A stretch of DNA of 64,000 nt, from positions 186,001 through 250,000 of the forward strand of contig SCMY01000002.1 of the NCBI GenBank assembly GCA_005502805.1, read 5' to 3'. Made by a program: the position numbers and the translations under genes. Every line of letters starts with the position of its first letter. Position 1 is the first letter of the stretch. The stretch comes from Rhizobiales bacterium 2SD. Lineage in GTDB: Bacteria > Pseudomonadota > Alphaproteobacteria > Rhizobiales > Beijerinckiaceae. Shown here piece after piece: positions 18,789 to 27,546 of the stretch. The notes under the pieces were generated by a model. It saw nothing but the letters and a program-made list of their open reading frames with translations, was not told the origin of the DNA and did no database searches.

Positions 18789-19400
18789 ATGGCCGAACGA
18801 GGCCGCCCACGGGCCTTCGACCGGGCTGAGGCCCTGCAGAAGGCCATGCTGCTGTTCTGGGAGAAGGGCTTCCAGGGCGCCTCGATGAGCGAGCTCACCG
18901 CGGCGATGGGCATCAATGCGCCCAGCCTCTACGCCTGCTTCGGCAGCAAGGAGGCGCTCTATCGTGAGGCGCTGGCGTTCTACGAAGCCGGCGATGGCGC
19001 CGAGCTGGCCACCGCGATCGCCGCCGCGCCGACCGCGCGCGAGGCGATCGAGATCTATCTGATGCGCTCAGCCGCTTTGTTCAGCCGCCCCGGCAAGCCA
19101 GCCGGCTGCATGGTCGTGCTCTCCGTCATCCATGCCGCCGGCACGAGCGAAGAAGCTGGCCGCGCCCTGCGCGATGCCCGCGGCGAGATGCAAGGCGTGA
19201 TGGAAGCGCGCCTGCGAAGCGACATCGCCCGCGGCGAGTTGCCGGAGGGCTGCGATCCGCCGGCGATTGCCGCCTTCTACTCCACGGTGCAGCAGGGGAT
19301 GTCGATCCGCGCCCGCGACGGCGCCAGCCGTGCCGAACTCGAGGCGGTGGCGCGGGGCGCGATGACAGCCTGGCCCGGCTTGACCGGAGCTCCGGCTTGA
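18789..19400 (+). CDS. TetR-family transcriptional regulator
   Basis: 203-residue TetR regulator. The HTH (about residues 9-55) includes ASMSELTAAMGINAPSLY, then ACFGSKEALYREAL. The C-terminal ligand domain contains CMVVLSVIHA. ATG 18789 follows a GAAAGG ribosome site at 8-bp spacing; a GTG at 18780 is in frame but overlaps that site. It is divergent from the SDR gene and shares the operator at 18699-18720. Confidence 0.92.
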   Translation: MAERGRPRAFDRAEALQKAMLLFWEKGFQGASMSELTAAMGINAPSLYACFGSKEALYREALAFYEAGDGAELATAIAAAPTAREAIEIYLMRSAALFSRPGKPAGCMVVLSVIHAAGTSEEAGRALRDARGEMQGVMEARLRSDIARGELPEGCDPPAIAAFYSTVQQGMSIRARDGASRAELEAVARGAMTAWPGLTGAPA

Positions 19401-19511
19401 CGCTGCAGCAGCCCACGAGATCGGCTTAACGTCTTGCTCAGGCTGATCCGAGGCTTCGCTGGGCGGGGCGAGCCCGCTCAGGCATGTTCATGCCGCGCAA
19501 TGGAGCCTGGC

Positions 19512-19835
19512 ATGATCCGTCCCCTCGCCGTCGCCGTCGTAGCCGTCGCTCTCCTCCCGGCAAGTGCTGAAGCCGCGAAGTTCCGCTCAGGCGGCAGCCG
19601 CTCGCACGCCACGAACGCCAGCCAACCCCACCGAAACGGCTCTCATGTCGTGGTCACACCGAGCTTGCGCAGCCGCCAGACGGAAAACGCCGCCATATCC
19701 GAGCCTCTGCATATTGCCTCTCCCACTGCGATCGCTGCCGCCGAGACAGCCAACCTCCGCGGCACTCAGCCGGCGGAACCGCGCATTTGGTGCCGCTCGC
19801 AGACGGTCGTCGGCGGCTTCTGCGTGATGAACTGA
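19512..19835 (+). CDS. small secreted hypothetical protein
   Basis: 107-residue protein with a clear signal peptide (MIRPLAVAVVAVALLPASAEA). The mature part is Ser/His/Arg-rich and ends with two Cys residues flanking TVVGGF, possibly a disulfide. No family recognised. An in-frame ATG at 19500 would add four residues before the signal peptide. Confidence 0.55.
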   Translation: MIRPLAVAVVAVALLPASAEAAKFRSGGSRSHATNASQPHRNGSHVVVTPSLRSRQTENAAISEPLHIASPTAIAAAETANLRGTQPAEPRIWCRSQTVVGGFCVMN

Positions 19836-19842
19836 GCGCCGC

Positions 19843-20727
19843 TCAGGCGGCGTCCGGTCTGTCTCCAACCTGCATTGCCCGCCAGTGCCCAGGCGATTGC
19901 CCATAGGCCTTGCGGAAATGCCGGGTCATATGGCTCTGATCGGCGAAGCCGCTCGCGGCCGCCGCTTCCGCCAAAGTTTCGCCTTGGCGGATCAGCAATC
20001 GCGCCCGTTCCAGCCGGCGCATCACCAGGTAGTGATGCGGGCTGGTGCCGTAGCGGCGGCGGAACTGCCGCGCCAGCGCATAACGGTCGAGCCCGGTAAC
20101 CGCCTCCAGCATGGTTGAATCGATCGCCTCGTCCCTGCTCTCCGACAGGAAATCGCGCGCTCGCTCGCAGGCCCGCATCGCAGGCGTCTCGGTGCCGGCG
20201 AGCGCACAGGACGGATCGAGCTTGAGCAGCGCCTCGGCCAGCGCCCCGACAGCCGCATCGCGCTCCAGCGGCTCCAGCCCATGCTCGACATCGCCGAGCA
20301 GGCCGACCAGCGCCCGCATCAGGCTGCCGTCGCGGCAGACGGCATTGCCGATGAACGGCATTGCACCGGCACGCCCGGCAAGCGCCGCCATGATCAGGCC
20401 GGGCTCGACATAGGCCATGAGATAGCGGAAGCCGTCCTCGATCCCGGCCCGGCCGTTATGCAGTTCGTCCGGATGCAGCACGATCAGGTCGCCCGGTGTC
20501 GAATCCCGCTGCGCGCCGCGATAATCGAAGCTCTGCACCCCGCTGATCGTGTAGCCGATCGCATAGGTGTCGTGCCGGTGCGTGTCATAGGCATGGCCGC
20601 CGAAGAAGGCCTCGATCCGCTCGATGCCCTCCCCGTCCGGCGCGGTGCGGATCCAGTCGCCGGGCGAAGCGGTGGCGCACGAACGTTCAAGACCGGCCGG
20701 CTGGCCAGGCTCTATCGCTGTCGTCAT
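19843..20727 (-). CDS. AraC-family transcriptional regulator
   Basis: 294-residue regulator. The N-terminal cupin-type AraC ligand domain contains HAYDTHRHDTYAIGY, and the two C-terminal HTH motifs (about residues 195-290) include LARQFRRRYGTSPHHYL and MTRHFRKAYGQSPGHW. The chosen ATG overlaps the ATG of the divergent DUF2000 gene in the sequence CATG (20725-20728), so each promoter must lie within the other gene, or the true AraC start is internal. It presumably controls the DUF2000 gene. Confidence 0.88.
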   Translation of the reverse strand: MTTAIEPGQPAGLERSCATASPGDWIRTAPDGEGIERIEAFFGGHAYDTHRHDTYAIGYTISGVQSFDYRGAQRDSTPGDLIVLHPDELHNGRAGIEDGFRYLMAYVEPGLIMAALAGRAGAMPFIGNAVCRDGSLMRALVGLLGDVEHGLEPLERDAAVGALAEALLKLDPSCALAGTETPAMRACERARDFLSESRDEAIDSTMLEAVTGLDRYALARQFRRRYGTSPHHYLVMRRLERARLLIRQGETLAEAAAASGFADQSHMTRHFRKAYGQSPGHWRAMQVGDRPDAA

Positions 20728-21136
20728 GCGTTTCGACACCAAGATTGCCATCATCGTCCATGACGAGCTCGCCGCCTGGCAGAAGCTCAACGTCACCGCC
20801 TTCCTGTCGGGCGGGCTGGTCGCCGCCGCGCCGGAACTCGGCGGGCAAGCTTACCGCGACGGCTCCGGCAAGGTCTACGGCCCGCTGGTGCGCCAGCCGA
20901 TCCTGATCTTCGCTGCAACCTCCAGCGACCTCACTCGCGTGCTGAGGCGAGCCGGGGAAGCGGGGCTGACGCCCTCGCTCTACACGAGAGAGTTGTTCGC
21001 GACCGGCCATGACGAAGCCAATCGCGCCGCCGTCGAGGCCGTGGCGACCGACGCGCTCGACCTGGTCGGAATCGCGCTGCACGGCGAGCGCAAGGCGGTC
21101 GACAAGGCGATCAAGGGGCTGAAGCTGCATCCTTAG
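20726..21136 (+). CDS. DUF2000 domain protein
   Basis: 136-residue single-domain DUF2000 protein, whose fold is related to peptidyl-tRNA hydrolase II. It begins MRFDTKIAIIVHDELAAWQKLN and has LVGIALHGERKAVDKAIKGL at the C-terminus. Its function is not established. It is divergent from and directly abutting an AraC regulator, suggesting joint regulation. Confidence 0.85.
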   Translation: MRFDTKIAIIVHDELAAWQKLNVTAFLSGGLVAAAPELGGQAYRDGSGKVYGPLVRQPILIFAATSSDLTRVLRRAGEAGLTPSLYTRELFATGHDEANRAAVEAVATDALDLVGIALHGERKAVDKAIKGLKLHP

Positions 21137-21144
21137 AGCGGAGG

Positions 21145-21345
21145 CAGGCTCCTCTCCCCTTGCGGGCCCTCAACGAAACTGGAGGAGGCGCCCCCCTTTG
21201 TGGGGAGGAGAAGGGGTGGGGGTCGCGAAGCCGGGACAATCCGTGGAACCCGATACCCCTGTCGCGGCTGCCAGCTCGCTCCTCTGCTGGCGATCATCAA
21301 GCGGAACCACCCCCATCCCCAACCCTTCCCCACAAGGGGGAAGGG
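21145..21345. repeat. dispersed palindromic repeat cluster, CTTCCCC type
   Basis: Non-coding stretch between two genes, with CTCTCCCCTTGCGGG, CCCTTTGTGGGGAGG and the stem CCCTTCCCC-N5-GGGGAAGGG (21323-21345). It is related in sequence and layout to the elements at 11746 and 29627. Confidence 0.65.
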
Positions 21346-21359
21346 AGAGACAGGCGCCC

Positions 21360-22370
21360 TCACCCAGTCCGCGCCAGCCGCCCCTCCAGCGGATAGGCCG
21401 GGTCGCTGTAGCCCGGTGTCGAGGGATGGCCGGCCGGCACGAGACTGTCGACCAGCGCCTCGTCCTCGGCGGTGAAATCGGCGGACAGCGCCGAGAGATA
21501 GCCCTGCCACTGCTCCATGGTGCGCGGGCCTGCCACGGCGGCGGTCAGCAGTTTGTTGTTCAGCACCCAGCGGACCGCGAACTGCACGGGCGTCAGCCCC
21601 CGGGCCGCGGCATGGTCGCGGATCGTGCGGGCGATGATCAGCGATTCCTCTCGCCATTCGGTCTGCATGATGCGCTTGTCGGCGCGGCCGGCACGGGTGC
21701 CTTCCGGCGGCGCCTGGCCGGGCTCGTATTTCGCCGTCAACACGCCGCGCGCCAGCGGCGAATAGCTGGCGACGCCAAGCCCGTAATAGCCGCAGGCCGG
21801 CAGGTGCTCGACCTCGGGCATGCGGTTCATCGCGTTGTAATAGGGCTGGCTGACCACCGGCCTGTCGATGCCGAGCTCGTCGCAGAGGCGGCAGATCTCG
21901 GCGACGCGCCAGCCGCGATAATTCGAGACGCCGAAATAGCGGATCTTGCCGGCCCGCACGAGATCGCCGATGGCGCGGACCGTCTCGGCCAGCGGCGTCT
22001 CGTGGTCTTCCTTGTGCAGGTAGTAGATGTCGATGAAGTCGGTGCCGAGCCGCTTCAGGCTGGCGTCGCAGGCCTCCAGCAGCCATTTGCGCGAGAGCCC
22101 GCGCTGATTCGGCCCCTCGCCCATCGCGTTGGCGGCCTTGGTCGCCAACACCCAGCCATGGCGGTTGCCGGCGATGGCGCGGCCGGTGATCTCCTCCGAG
22201 CGTCCCTCGGCATAGACGTCGGCGGTGTCGATGAAGTTGATGCCTGCCTCCGCGGCCTTGACGATGATCGCCCGCGCATCGGCTTCCTCGGTCTGCGCTC
22301 CGAACATCATCGTGCCCAGGCAGAGCGGCGAGACCTTGAGGCCGGAGCGGCCGAGCGCGCGATAATCCAT
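21360..22370 (-). CDS. aldo/keto reductase
   Basis: 336-residue NADPH-dependent aldo/keto reductase of the voltage-gated K+ channel beta-subunit-like type. The catalytic tetrad is visible: Asp in NFIDTADVYAEG, Tyr in the same segment, Lys in LATKAANAMG, and His in YYLHKED. The cofactor phosphate-binding segment near the C-terminus reads AGPRTMEQW. Start MDYRALGRSG matches the family; an in-frame upstream codon at 22397 adds atypical residues. Carbonyl substrate unknown. Confidence 0.92.
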   Translation of the reverse strand: MDYRALGRSGLKVSPLCLGTMMFGAQTEEADARAIIVKAAEAGINFIDTADVYAEGRSEEITGRAIAGNRHGWVLATKAANAMGEGPNQRGLSRKWLLEACDASLKRLGTDFIDIYYLHKEDHETPLAETVRAIGDLVRAGKIRYFGVSNYRGWRVAEICRLCDELGIDRPVVSQPYYNAMNRMPEVEHLPACGYYGLGVASYSPLARGVLTAKYEPGQAPPEGTRAGRADKRIMQTEWREESLIIARTIRDHAAARGLTPVQFAVRWVLNNKLLTAAVAGPRTMEQWQGYLSALSADFTAEDEALVDSLVPAGHPSTPGYSDPAYPLEGRLARTG

Positions 22371-22489
22371 GACGATCTCTCCTGAACAGGCGGGCAAACC
22401 TGCCGCAGAGCCGGCGCCCGCACCAGCGCGGCTGACGCAACGCTGACCGGCGCAAGAGAATCCTTAACATTTCGTGCCAGCTTGCCGGG

Positions 22490-24037
22490 ATGGCAGCTAT
22501 CCCGTCCGATCCGGCGCAGCTCGCGGCGCTCATCAAGAGCCAGAATCTCGCGACCCTGCTCGCGACGATGACCGGCAATGGCGGCCTTGCCGCCGGCAAG
22601 ACGGTCGAGGCCAAGCTCGTCGCGCTCGATCCTGACGGCAACGCCACCGCCCTGGTCAACGGCGTCAAGGTCGCGCTCGTGCTCGCCGGCCCCGAGGCGC
22701 GGCAGGCGGCTTTGCAGCCAGGCGCCAGCCTGACGCTCAAGCTCACCGCCCCCGCCGAGCCCGGCGCTCCCTTGCAGGCGACCCTGGTCGGCATTCGCCC
22801 GCCATCGACCAATGGCGCTCCTGCTCCAACGGCGACGGGTCAGCCTGCGGTCGGCACCACGCCGCAGGCCGCAGCCTCGGCCATGGCGCCGGCAGCGGCG
22901 GCCTCCACGCCCCCGCCGACGGCCGCCACCGCCTTGCCGGCCGCCATCGCCCTGCAAGCCGGCCGTGCCGTGCCCACGCCCGGCACACCGGTCGCTCCGC
23001 AGACCGCGCCTGTCTCTCCCCGCGCGATCGCCGGCCCCTTGCTCGGCGCCGCGCTCGGCCGGCAGGACAGCCTCGCTCCGCTTTTCGCCAATCTCGGCAG
23101 TCTGGCGCAGGGCACAGTCGCGCTCACCTTGCCGAAGCCTTTGATGGCGCTTGTCGACCAGATCCTCGCTCAGCGCCTGCCAGCCGCTGAAACCCGCCCT
23201 GTCACGCCCGAGGCACTGAAGGCCGCAGTCGCGCGCTCGGGCGTCTTCCTCGAAGCCCGTCAGGCGGCGGGCGAAGCGCCGACGCCGCAGAGCGACCTCA
23301 AGGCGGCCTTGCAGAGCCTGCGTGACCTGCTGAAGCCGGCCGTCGACAGCACACCGGCTGCGAGATTGCCGCTTCCCGGTGAGCCCGCGAACCAGCCATC
23401 TCAACAGGCGAAGCCTGCAACCCCGCACGCTGCCTACGGGCAGGATGCCGACACGTCGGCGCCGAACAAGCTGCGCCCTGCCCCGCCGCGCGACGGCCTG
23501 CTGACGCCACAGCCGGCCACGGAACCGAGCCTCAACAGCGCCGCACGGCCGGGGACGATCGCGCAGACCCTGTTCGGCCAGGCCGAGGCGGCGCTCGACC
23601 GGATCGCGCTCGCCCAATACGCCTCGCTGCCGCAGGAAGCCGCGCGCCTCGACCAGCAGCCGCCAGCGGCGCGCTGGCTCACCGAGATCCCGCTCGCTCT
23701 GCCGAACGGCACCGCCGTGCTGCCGCTGGAGATCGAGCGCGACCCGCCGCAAGCCGGCTCCGCCACGCCCGATGCGCCGCTCTGGCGCGTGCGCTTTGCG
23801 CTCGATGTCGAGCCGCTCGGCGCCTTGCAGGGCGTGGTCACCTTGCAGGGTCGCGCCATCGGCGTCTCCTTCTGGGCCGAACGCGAGGACACCAGCCGCC
23901 TGCTGCGCCAGGCGACGCCCGATCTGGAGACCTCGCTGCTCAGATCGCGCTTCGACAGCGCCGAGTTCGAGGTCTTCACCGGCCATCCGCAGCAGGCCAA
24001 GGCAGCGGCCGGCCAGTTCCTGGATCGCCGCTCATGA
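22490..24037 (+). CDS. flagellar hook-length control (FliK)-like protein
   Basis: 515-residue protein resembling FliK. It has a structured N-terminal part, a long Ala/Pro/Thr-rich disordered middle (about residues 105-175 and 290-360), and a C-terminal globular domain (about 395-500) with the beta-rich LEIERDPPQAG...WRVRFALDVEPLG pattern of the Flg_hook domain. FliK measures hook length and switches FlhB export specificity. It overlaps (ATGA) a gene for an FlhB C-terminal homologue, its known functional partner. No flagellar structural genes are nearby. Confidence 0.7.
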   Translation: MAAIPSDPAQLAALIKSQNLATLLATMTGNGGLAAGKTVEAKLVALDPDGNATALVNGVKVALVLAGPEARQAALQPGASLTLKLTAPAEPGAPLQATLVGIRPPSTNGAPAPTATGQPAVGTTPQAAASAMAPAAAASTPPPTAATALPAAIALQAGRAVPTPGTPVAPQTAPVSPRAIAGPLLGAALGRQDSLAPLFANLGSLAQGTVALTLPKPLMALVDQILAQRLPAAETRPVTPEALKAAVARSGVFLEARQAAGEAPTPQSDLKAALQSLRDLLKPAVDSTPAARLPLPGEPANQPSQQAKPATPHAAYGQDADTSAPNKLRPAPPRDGLLTPQPATEPSLNSAARPGTIAQTLFGQAEAALDRIALAQYASLPQEAARLDQQPPAARWLTEIPLALPNGTAVLPLEIERDPPQAGSATPDAPLWRVRFALDVEPLGALQGVVTLQGRAIGVSFWAEREDTSRLLRQATPDLETSLLRSRFDSAEFEVFTGHPQQAKAAAGQFLDRRS

Positions 24038-24312
24038 CCCAGCCTCTGCCGCTGCCGCTCGCCGTCGCGCTCGAATATGATGGCCAGGGCGCGCCGCGCG
24101 TCACCGCCAAGGGCCATGGCGTCGTCGCCGAGAAGATCGTCGAGACCGCCCGCGAGCACGACATCGCCATCGAGCAGAACGCAGCCCTTGCGCAGGCGCT
24201 CTCGGCCGTCGAGCTCGAAGACAGCATCCCCGAGGAGCTTTATCTCGCCACCGCACAGGTGATCGCCTTCGTGCTCGGCCTGCGCCGCCGCGGTGGCCCT
24301 TCGCGCCCATGA
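24034..24312 (+). CDS. FlhB C-terminal domain-like protein (EscU/YscU/FlhB family)
   Basis: 92-residue protein matching only the cytoplasmic C-terminal domain of FlhB after its self-cleavage site. It has the VALEYDGQGAPRVTAKGHGVVAEKI segment, then LAQALSAVELEDSIPEELYLATAQVIAFV. The NPTH autocleavage motif and membrane domain are absent, as in FhlB/FlhX-type proteins that can partly replace the cleaved FlhB fragment. It is coupled by ATGA overlaps to the FliK-like gene before it and the acetyltransferase gene after it. Confidence 0.85.
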   Translation: MTQPLPLPLAVALEYDGQGAPRVTAKGHGVVAEKIVETAREHDIAIEQNAALAQALSAVELEDSIPEELYLATAQVIAFVLGLRRRGGPSRP

Positions 24313-25430
24313 CCGCTCCGATCGTGGTCCTCCGCCTGCCGGCCGGGACCTATGGCGCAACTTACGCCGAAGCCTTCGCCGATCTCTGCCGGCGCTCCGA
24401 GGCACCCAATCTGCATATGGCACCGGCGGCAGTCGCGGCTGCGCTGGGTTTCGGCATCGCAGGCGAGGACATCGTCGTCCTCGCGGCACGGGAACGGGAT
24501 GGCGAGCGCCTACTCGGCCTCTGGGCGCTGCACCGGATGCGTGGCCTCCATAGCGGCTTCATGTCCGTCCTCGAAGCGCCACTGGTGCCGCTCTACGAGG
24601 TCTCCTCGACCCCCGTGCTCGATCGCGAACGCGCCGATGAGGTCGCTGTCGCGCTTCTCTCGGCCATCATCGACGCGCCAGACCTGCCGAAAGCCCTGAA
24701 GCTGCCGCTGCTCCCCATGCAAGGCAGCGTCTTCGCCGCCCTCGAAGCCGCACTGGCCGCGACCGCCAGCACCCTCGCGACCTTCGAGCGCTGGCAGCGA
24801 CCGATGCTGGTCCCGGAGCCCAATGACGATGCCGAGCGCTATCTGCGCCGTGCCCTCGGCCAGGGCTACAAGAAGCGCATGCAGCAACACCGCCAGCTGG
24901 AGAAGGCCGGCACGCTCGCCTATCGACGCCATCGTGGCGCAGACGCCGTCGCCGCGCTGGAGGCGTTCCTGGCTCTGGAAGCCGCCGGCTGGAAGGGCCG
25001 TGGTGGAACCGCCCTCGCCAGCCTGCCTGATGACAGCGCCTATATCCGCGAGATCGTCCGGAATTTCGCGACTGCCGATGCAGTCCGCATCGACCTGCTC
25101 CGGCTCGATGACGCCGTCATCGCCGGAGGCCTGCTGCTCGATCTCGCCGGCGAGTCGCATTTCCTCAAGATCGCCTATGACGAGGACAAGGCCCGGTTCT
25201 CACCCGGCCGGGCGCTGGCGATCGAGATGCTGCGCGCCGATTTAGCCGCAGGCCACCCCTTCCGGCTCGACAGCGGCGCCGGCGACCGGGTCGATCCATC
25301 CGCCTATCCCTGGGCCGAGCGGCAGGAGATGGCGAATACGATCGTCGCGCTCGCCGGCCGCTCTGCCCTTCTGCCCAGGCTCGCGGCGGCAGCGCGCCTG
25401 CGACTAAGGCGCTGGCGCGACCGTGCCTGA
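24309..25430 (+). CDS. CelD/BcsL-type GNAT acetyltransferase
   Basis: 373-residue protein of the CelD/BcsL acetyltransferase family (double GNAT fold), seen in cellulose and exopolysaccharide biosynthesis loci. Typical segments are GYKKRMQQHRQLEKAG and the second GNAT half with FLALEAAGWKGRGGTAL and HFLKIAYDEDKARFSPG. Its start overlaps the FlhB-like gene by ATGA. Its end overlaps the convergent next gene by 27 bp. It probably acylates a sugar or polymer, but the flagellar coupling makes another target possible. Confidence 0.8.
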   Translation: MTAPIVVLRLPAGTYGATYAEAFADLCRRSEAPNLHMAPAAVAAALGFGIAGEDIVVLAARERDGERLLGLWALHRMRGLHSGFMSVLEAPLVPLYEVSSTPVLDRERADEVAVALLSAIIDAPDLPKALKLPLLPMQGSVFAALEAALAATASTLATFERWQRPMLVPEPNDDAERYLRRALGQGYKKRMQQHRQLEKAGTLAYRRHRGADAVAALEAFLALEAAGWKGRGGTALASLPDDSAYIREIVRNFATADAVRIDLLRLDDAVIAGGLLLDLAGESHFLKIAYDEDKARFSPGRALAIEMLRADLAAGHPFRLDSGAGDRVDPSAYPWAERQEMANTIVALAGRSALLPRLAAAARLRLRRWRDRA

Positions 25431-26420
25431 GGCGAGGCCGAGCCGGGCCAGGACCCAGCGCCCCACCTCCGGCTTGAAATGGACATTGTCCACCCAGAAG
25501 CGCGACGAGCCCTTGTCAGGATCGAAATCGTCGAAGGGATGGCCGGTCGCAAGGTCACGCAGGGTGAGGCCATGCCGGCCGACCACCGCGGCGACGTCCG
25601 CCCGCCAGCGCTCGAACTCCGGCAGCCTGCCGCCTTGCGCCAGCAGGCCGAGCTGCGCGGCACTCACGGGCGAAAGATAGATCGCGATGTCGAGGCCGCG
25701 CAGGCGGGTCAGGGTGGCATCGAGCGCCGCGAGCCGCTCGGGCTCATAGGCCATCGCGGTGATCTCCTGCGCCGCCGCGACCTTGCGCGTCAGTTCGGCG
25801 TCGAAGTCCGGCGTGGTCTTGAAGCCGTCGCCGCGCCATAGACCGGGCTCGGTCCGCCGCTGGCCCTTTCCCCGCAGATTCTCCGGCGTCTCCGAATTGA
25901 ACATCAGCTTCAGGCGCATCTCGGCGCGGCCGGTCGCGCTCGCCACCTCGGTTCGCAGCGGTGGCGGCGGCGGAAACCGCGTGAACATGAAATAGTCGAG
26001 CCCGATGACGACACGTCTGACGCTGCCGACATCGCGCGCCAGAGCTGCCAGCATCGGCAGCTCGTCAGCCATCAGCGAGGAGAAGCCGGCATTATAGGCC
26101 GGCTGCGGCAGGCCCGGCGCAAGGTCGCGCGGATCAAGGCCGCGATAGACTACCGAGGAGCCGACGAGCAGCGTGCCGGGTCGCAGATTGGCGATCTGCA
26201 GCGGCTTCACTCGCCGCATCTGCGTATCGAGCAGGCGGCTGGCGCCTGCCCCGTCGCGTGTCCAGGGCGGCGCAGCGCGGAAAACCCAGAACGGGTCGCG
26301 CCAGACCGTCGCCGCCGCGGTCAGCAGCAGCGCGCCGGCGACGATGCCGACGAAGGTCGCGGCAAAACCACGCCCGCGAACAGGCTGATCGAAAGCTGGG
26401 ATCGTCGACGCCGAGGTCAT
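25404..26420 (-). CDS. membrane-anchored SGNH-hydrolase-like hypothetical protein
   Basis: 338-residue protein with one N-terminal membrane anchor (about residues 20-40) and a periplasmic domain. GSSVVYRGLD (near residue 88) resembles the SGNH block I nucleophile region, and DNVHF near residue 313 is placed like block V (DxxH). Similar proteins accompany polysaccharide O-acetylation loci. It is convergent with the acetyltransferase gene and divergent from the epimerase gene. Function inferred, not certain. Confidence 0.6.
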   Translation of the reverse strand: MTSASTIPAFDQPVRGRGFAATFVGIVAGALLLTAAATVWRDPFWVFRAAPPWTRDGAGASRLLDTQMRRVKPLQIANLRPGTLLVGSSVVYRGLDPRDLAPGLPQPAYNAGFSSLMADELPMLAALARDVGSVRRVVIGLDYFMFTRFPPPPPLRTEVASATGRAEMRLKLMFNSETPENLRGKGQRRTEPGLWRGDGFKTTPDFDAELTRKVAAAQEITAMAYEPERLAALDATLTRLRGLDIAIYLSPVSAAQLGLLAQGGRLPEFERWRADVAAVVGRHGLTLRDLATGHPFDDFDPDKGSSRFWVDNVHFKPEVGRWVLARLGLASGTVAPAP

Positions 26421-26529
26421 GACGCGGCGCTAGCAGATCGCGCCTCTGCCTGCGAGCCCTGCGTTGACCGGAATCGCAAGCTGCTCGATAGACATATCCA
26501 TTGACGCCGCGACTGGCGCGAGGAGGATC

Positions 26530-27537
26530 ATGCGCGTTCTGGTGACGGGGGCTGCCGGCTTCATCGGCAATGAGACAGCCCGGGTTCTGCTCGAACGCGG
26601 CGACGAGGTCGTCGGCATCGACAATCTCAACGATTATTACGATCCCGCCTTGAAGCAGGCGCGGCTCGCCCGGCTCGACGGCCACAACCGCTTCAGCTTC
26701 GAAAAGCTCGATCTCGCCGATCGCGACGGCATGGCGGGGCTCTTCGCGGAAGGGCGCTTCGAAAGGGTCGTCCATCTCGGCGCCCAGGCCGGCGTGCGCT
26801 TCTCGATCGAGAACCCGCAGGCCTATCTCGATTCCAACCTCTCCGGCTTCGGCCACGTGCTGGAAGGCTGCCGGCGCAATGGCGTCGAGCACCTGGTCTA
26901 TGCCTCGTCGAGCTCGGTCTACGGCGCCAACACCCGCACGCCCTTCCGCGTCGAGGACAATGTCGACCACCCGGTCAGCCTCTACGCCGCGACCAAGAAG
27001 GCGAATGAGGGCATGGCCCATGCCTACGCCCATCTCTACGGTTTGCCGACCACGGGCCTGCGCTTCTTCACCGTCTACGGCCCCTGGGGCCGGCCCGACA
27101 TGGCGCCGATGATCTTCACCCGGAAGATCCTCGCCGGCGAACCGATCGAGGTCTTCAACGAAGGCAGGCACGAGCGCGACTTCACCTATGTCGACGATAT
27201 CGTCGAGGGCGTGGTGCGCGTGCTCGATCAGGTTGCTGCGCCCGATCCCGCCTGGTCGAGCGACGAGCCCGGCCCCGCCACCTCCTCGGCGCCCTGGCGG
27301 CTCTACAATATCGGCAATTCCGATCCCGTGCCGCTGATGCAGTTCATCGCCACGATCGAGCAGGCGCTCGGCAAGAAGGCGGTGATGGAGATGAAGCCGC
27401 GCCAGCCTGGCGACGTCCTGCGAACCGCCGCCGACGTCTCGGCGCTGGAGGCGGCCGTCGGCTTCCGCCCGCACACCCCGCTCGCCGAAGGCATCGGGCG
27501 CATGGTGCGCTGGTATCGCGACTTCTACCGCGTCTGA
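26530..27537 (+). CDS. lpsL: NAD-dependent epimerase, probably UDP-glucuronate 4-epimerase
   Basis: 335-residue extended SDR. It has the NAD loop GAAGFIGNE, DNLNDYYDPALKQARL, which is characteristic of UDP-glucuronate 4-epimerases, the SSSSVYG strand and the catalytic YAATKKANE. The product, UDP-galacturonate, feeds lipopolysaccharide or capsule synthesis. The start at 26530 follows AGGAGG. Mog follows 9 bp downstream. Confidence 0.88.
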   Translation: MRVLVTGAAGFIGNETARVLLERGDEVVGIDNLNDYYDPALKQARLARLDGHNRFSFEKLDLADRDGMAGLFAEGRFERVVHLGAQAGVRFSIENPQAYLDSNLSGFGHVLEGCRRNGVEHLVYASSSSVYGANTRTPFRVEDNVDHPVSLYAATKKANEGMAHAYAHLYGLPTTGLRFFTVYGPWGRPDMAPMIFTRKILAGEPIEVFNEGRHERDFTYVDDIVEGVVRVLDQVAAPDPAWSSDEPGPATSSAPWRLYNIGNSDPVPLMQFIATIEQALGKKAVMEMKPRQPGDVLRTAADVSALEAAVGFRPHTPLAEGIGRMVRWYRDFYRV

Positions 27538-27546
27538 GGACACGTC

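Noticed and set aside
22307..23986. 559-codon minus-strand frame opposite the FliK-like gene
   Set aside because: Gly/Arg-rich, no motif, and incompatible with the coupled plus-strand trio; the FliK-like C-terminal domain is recognisable.
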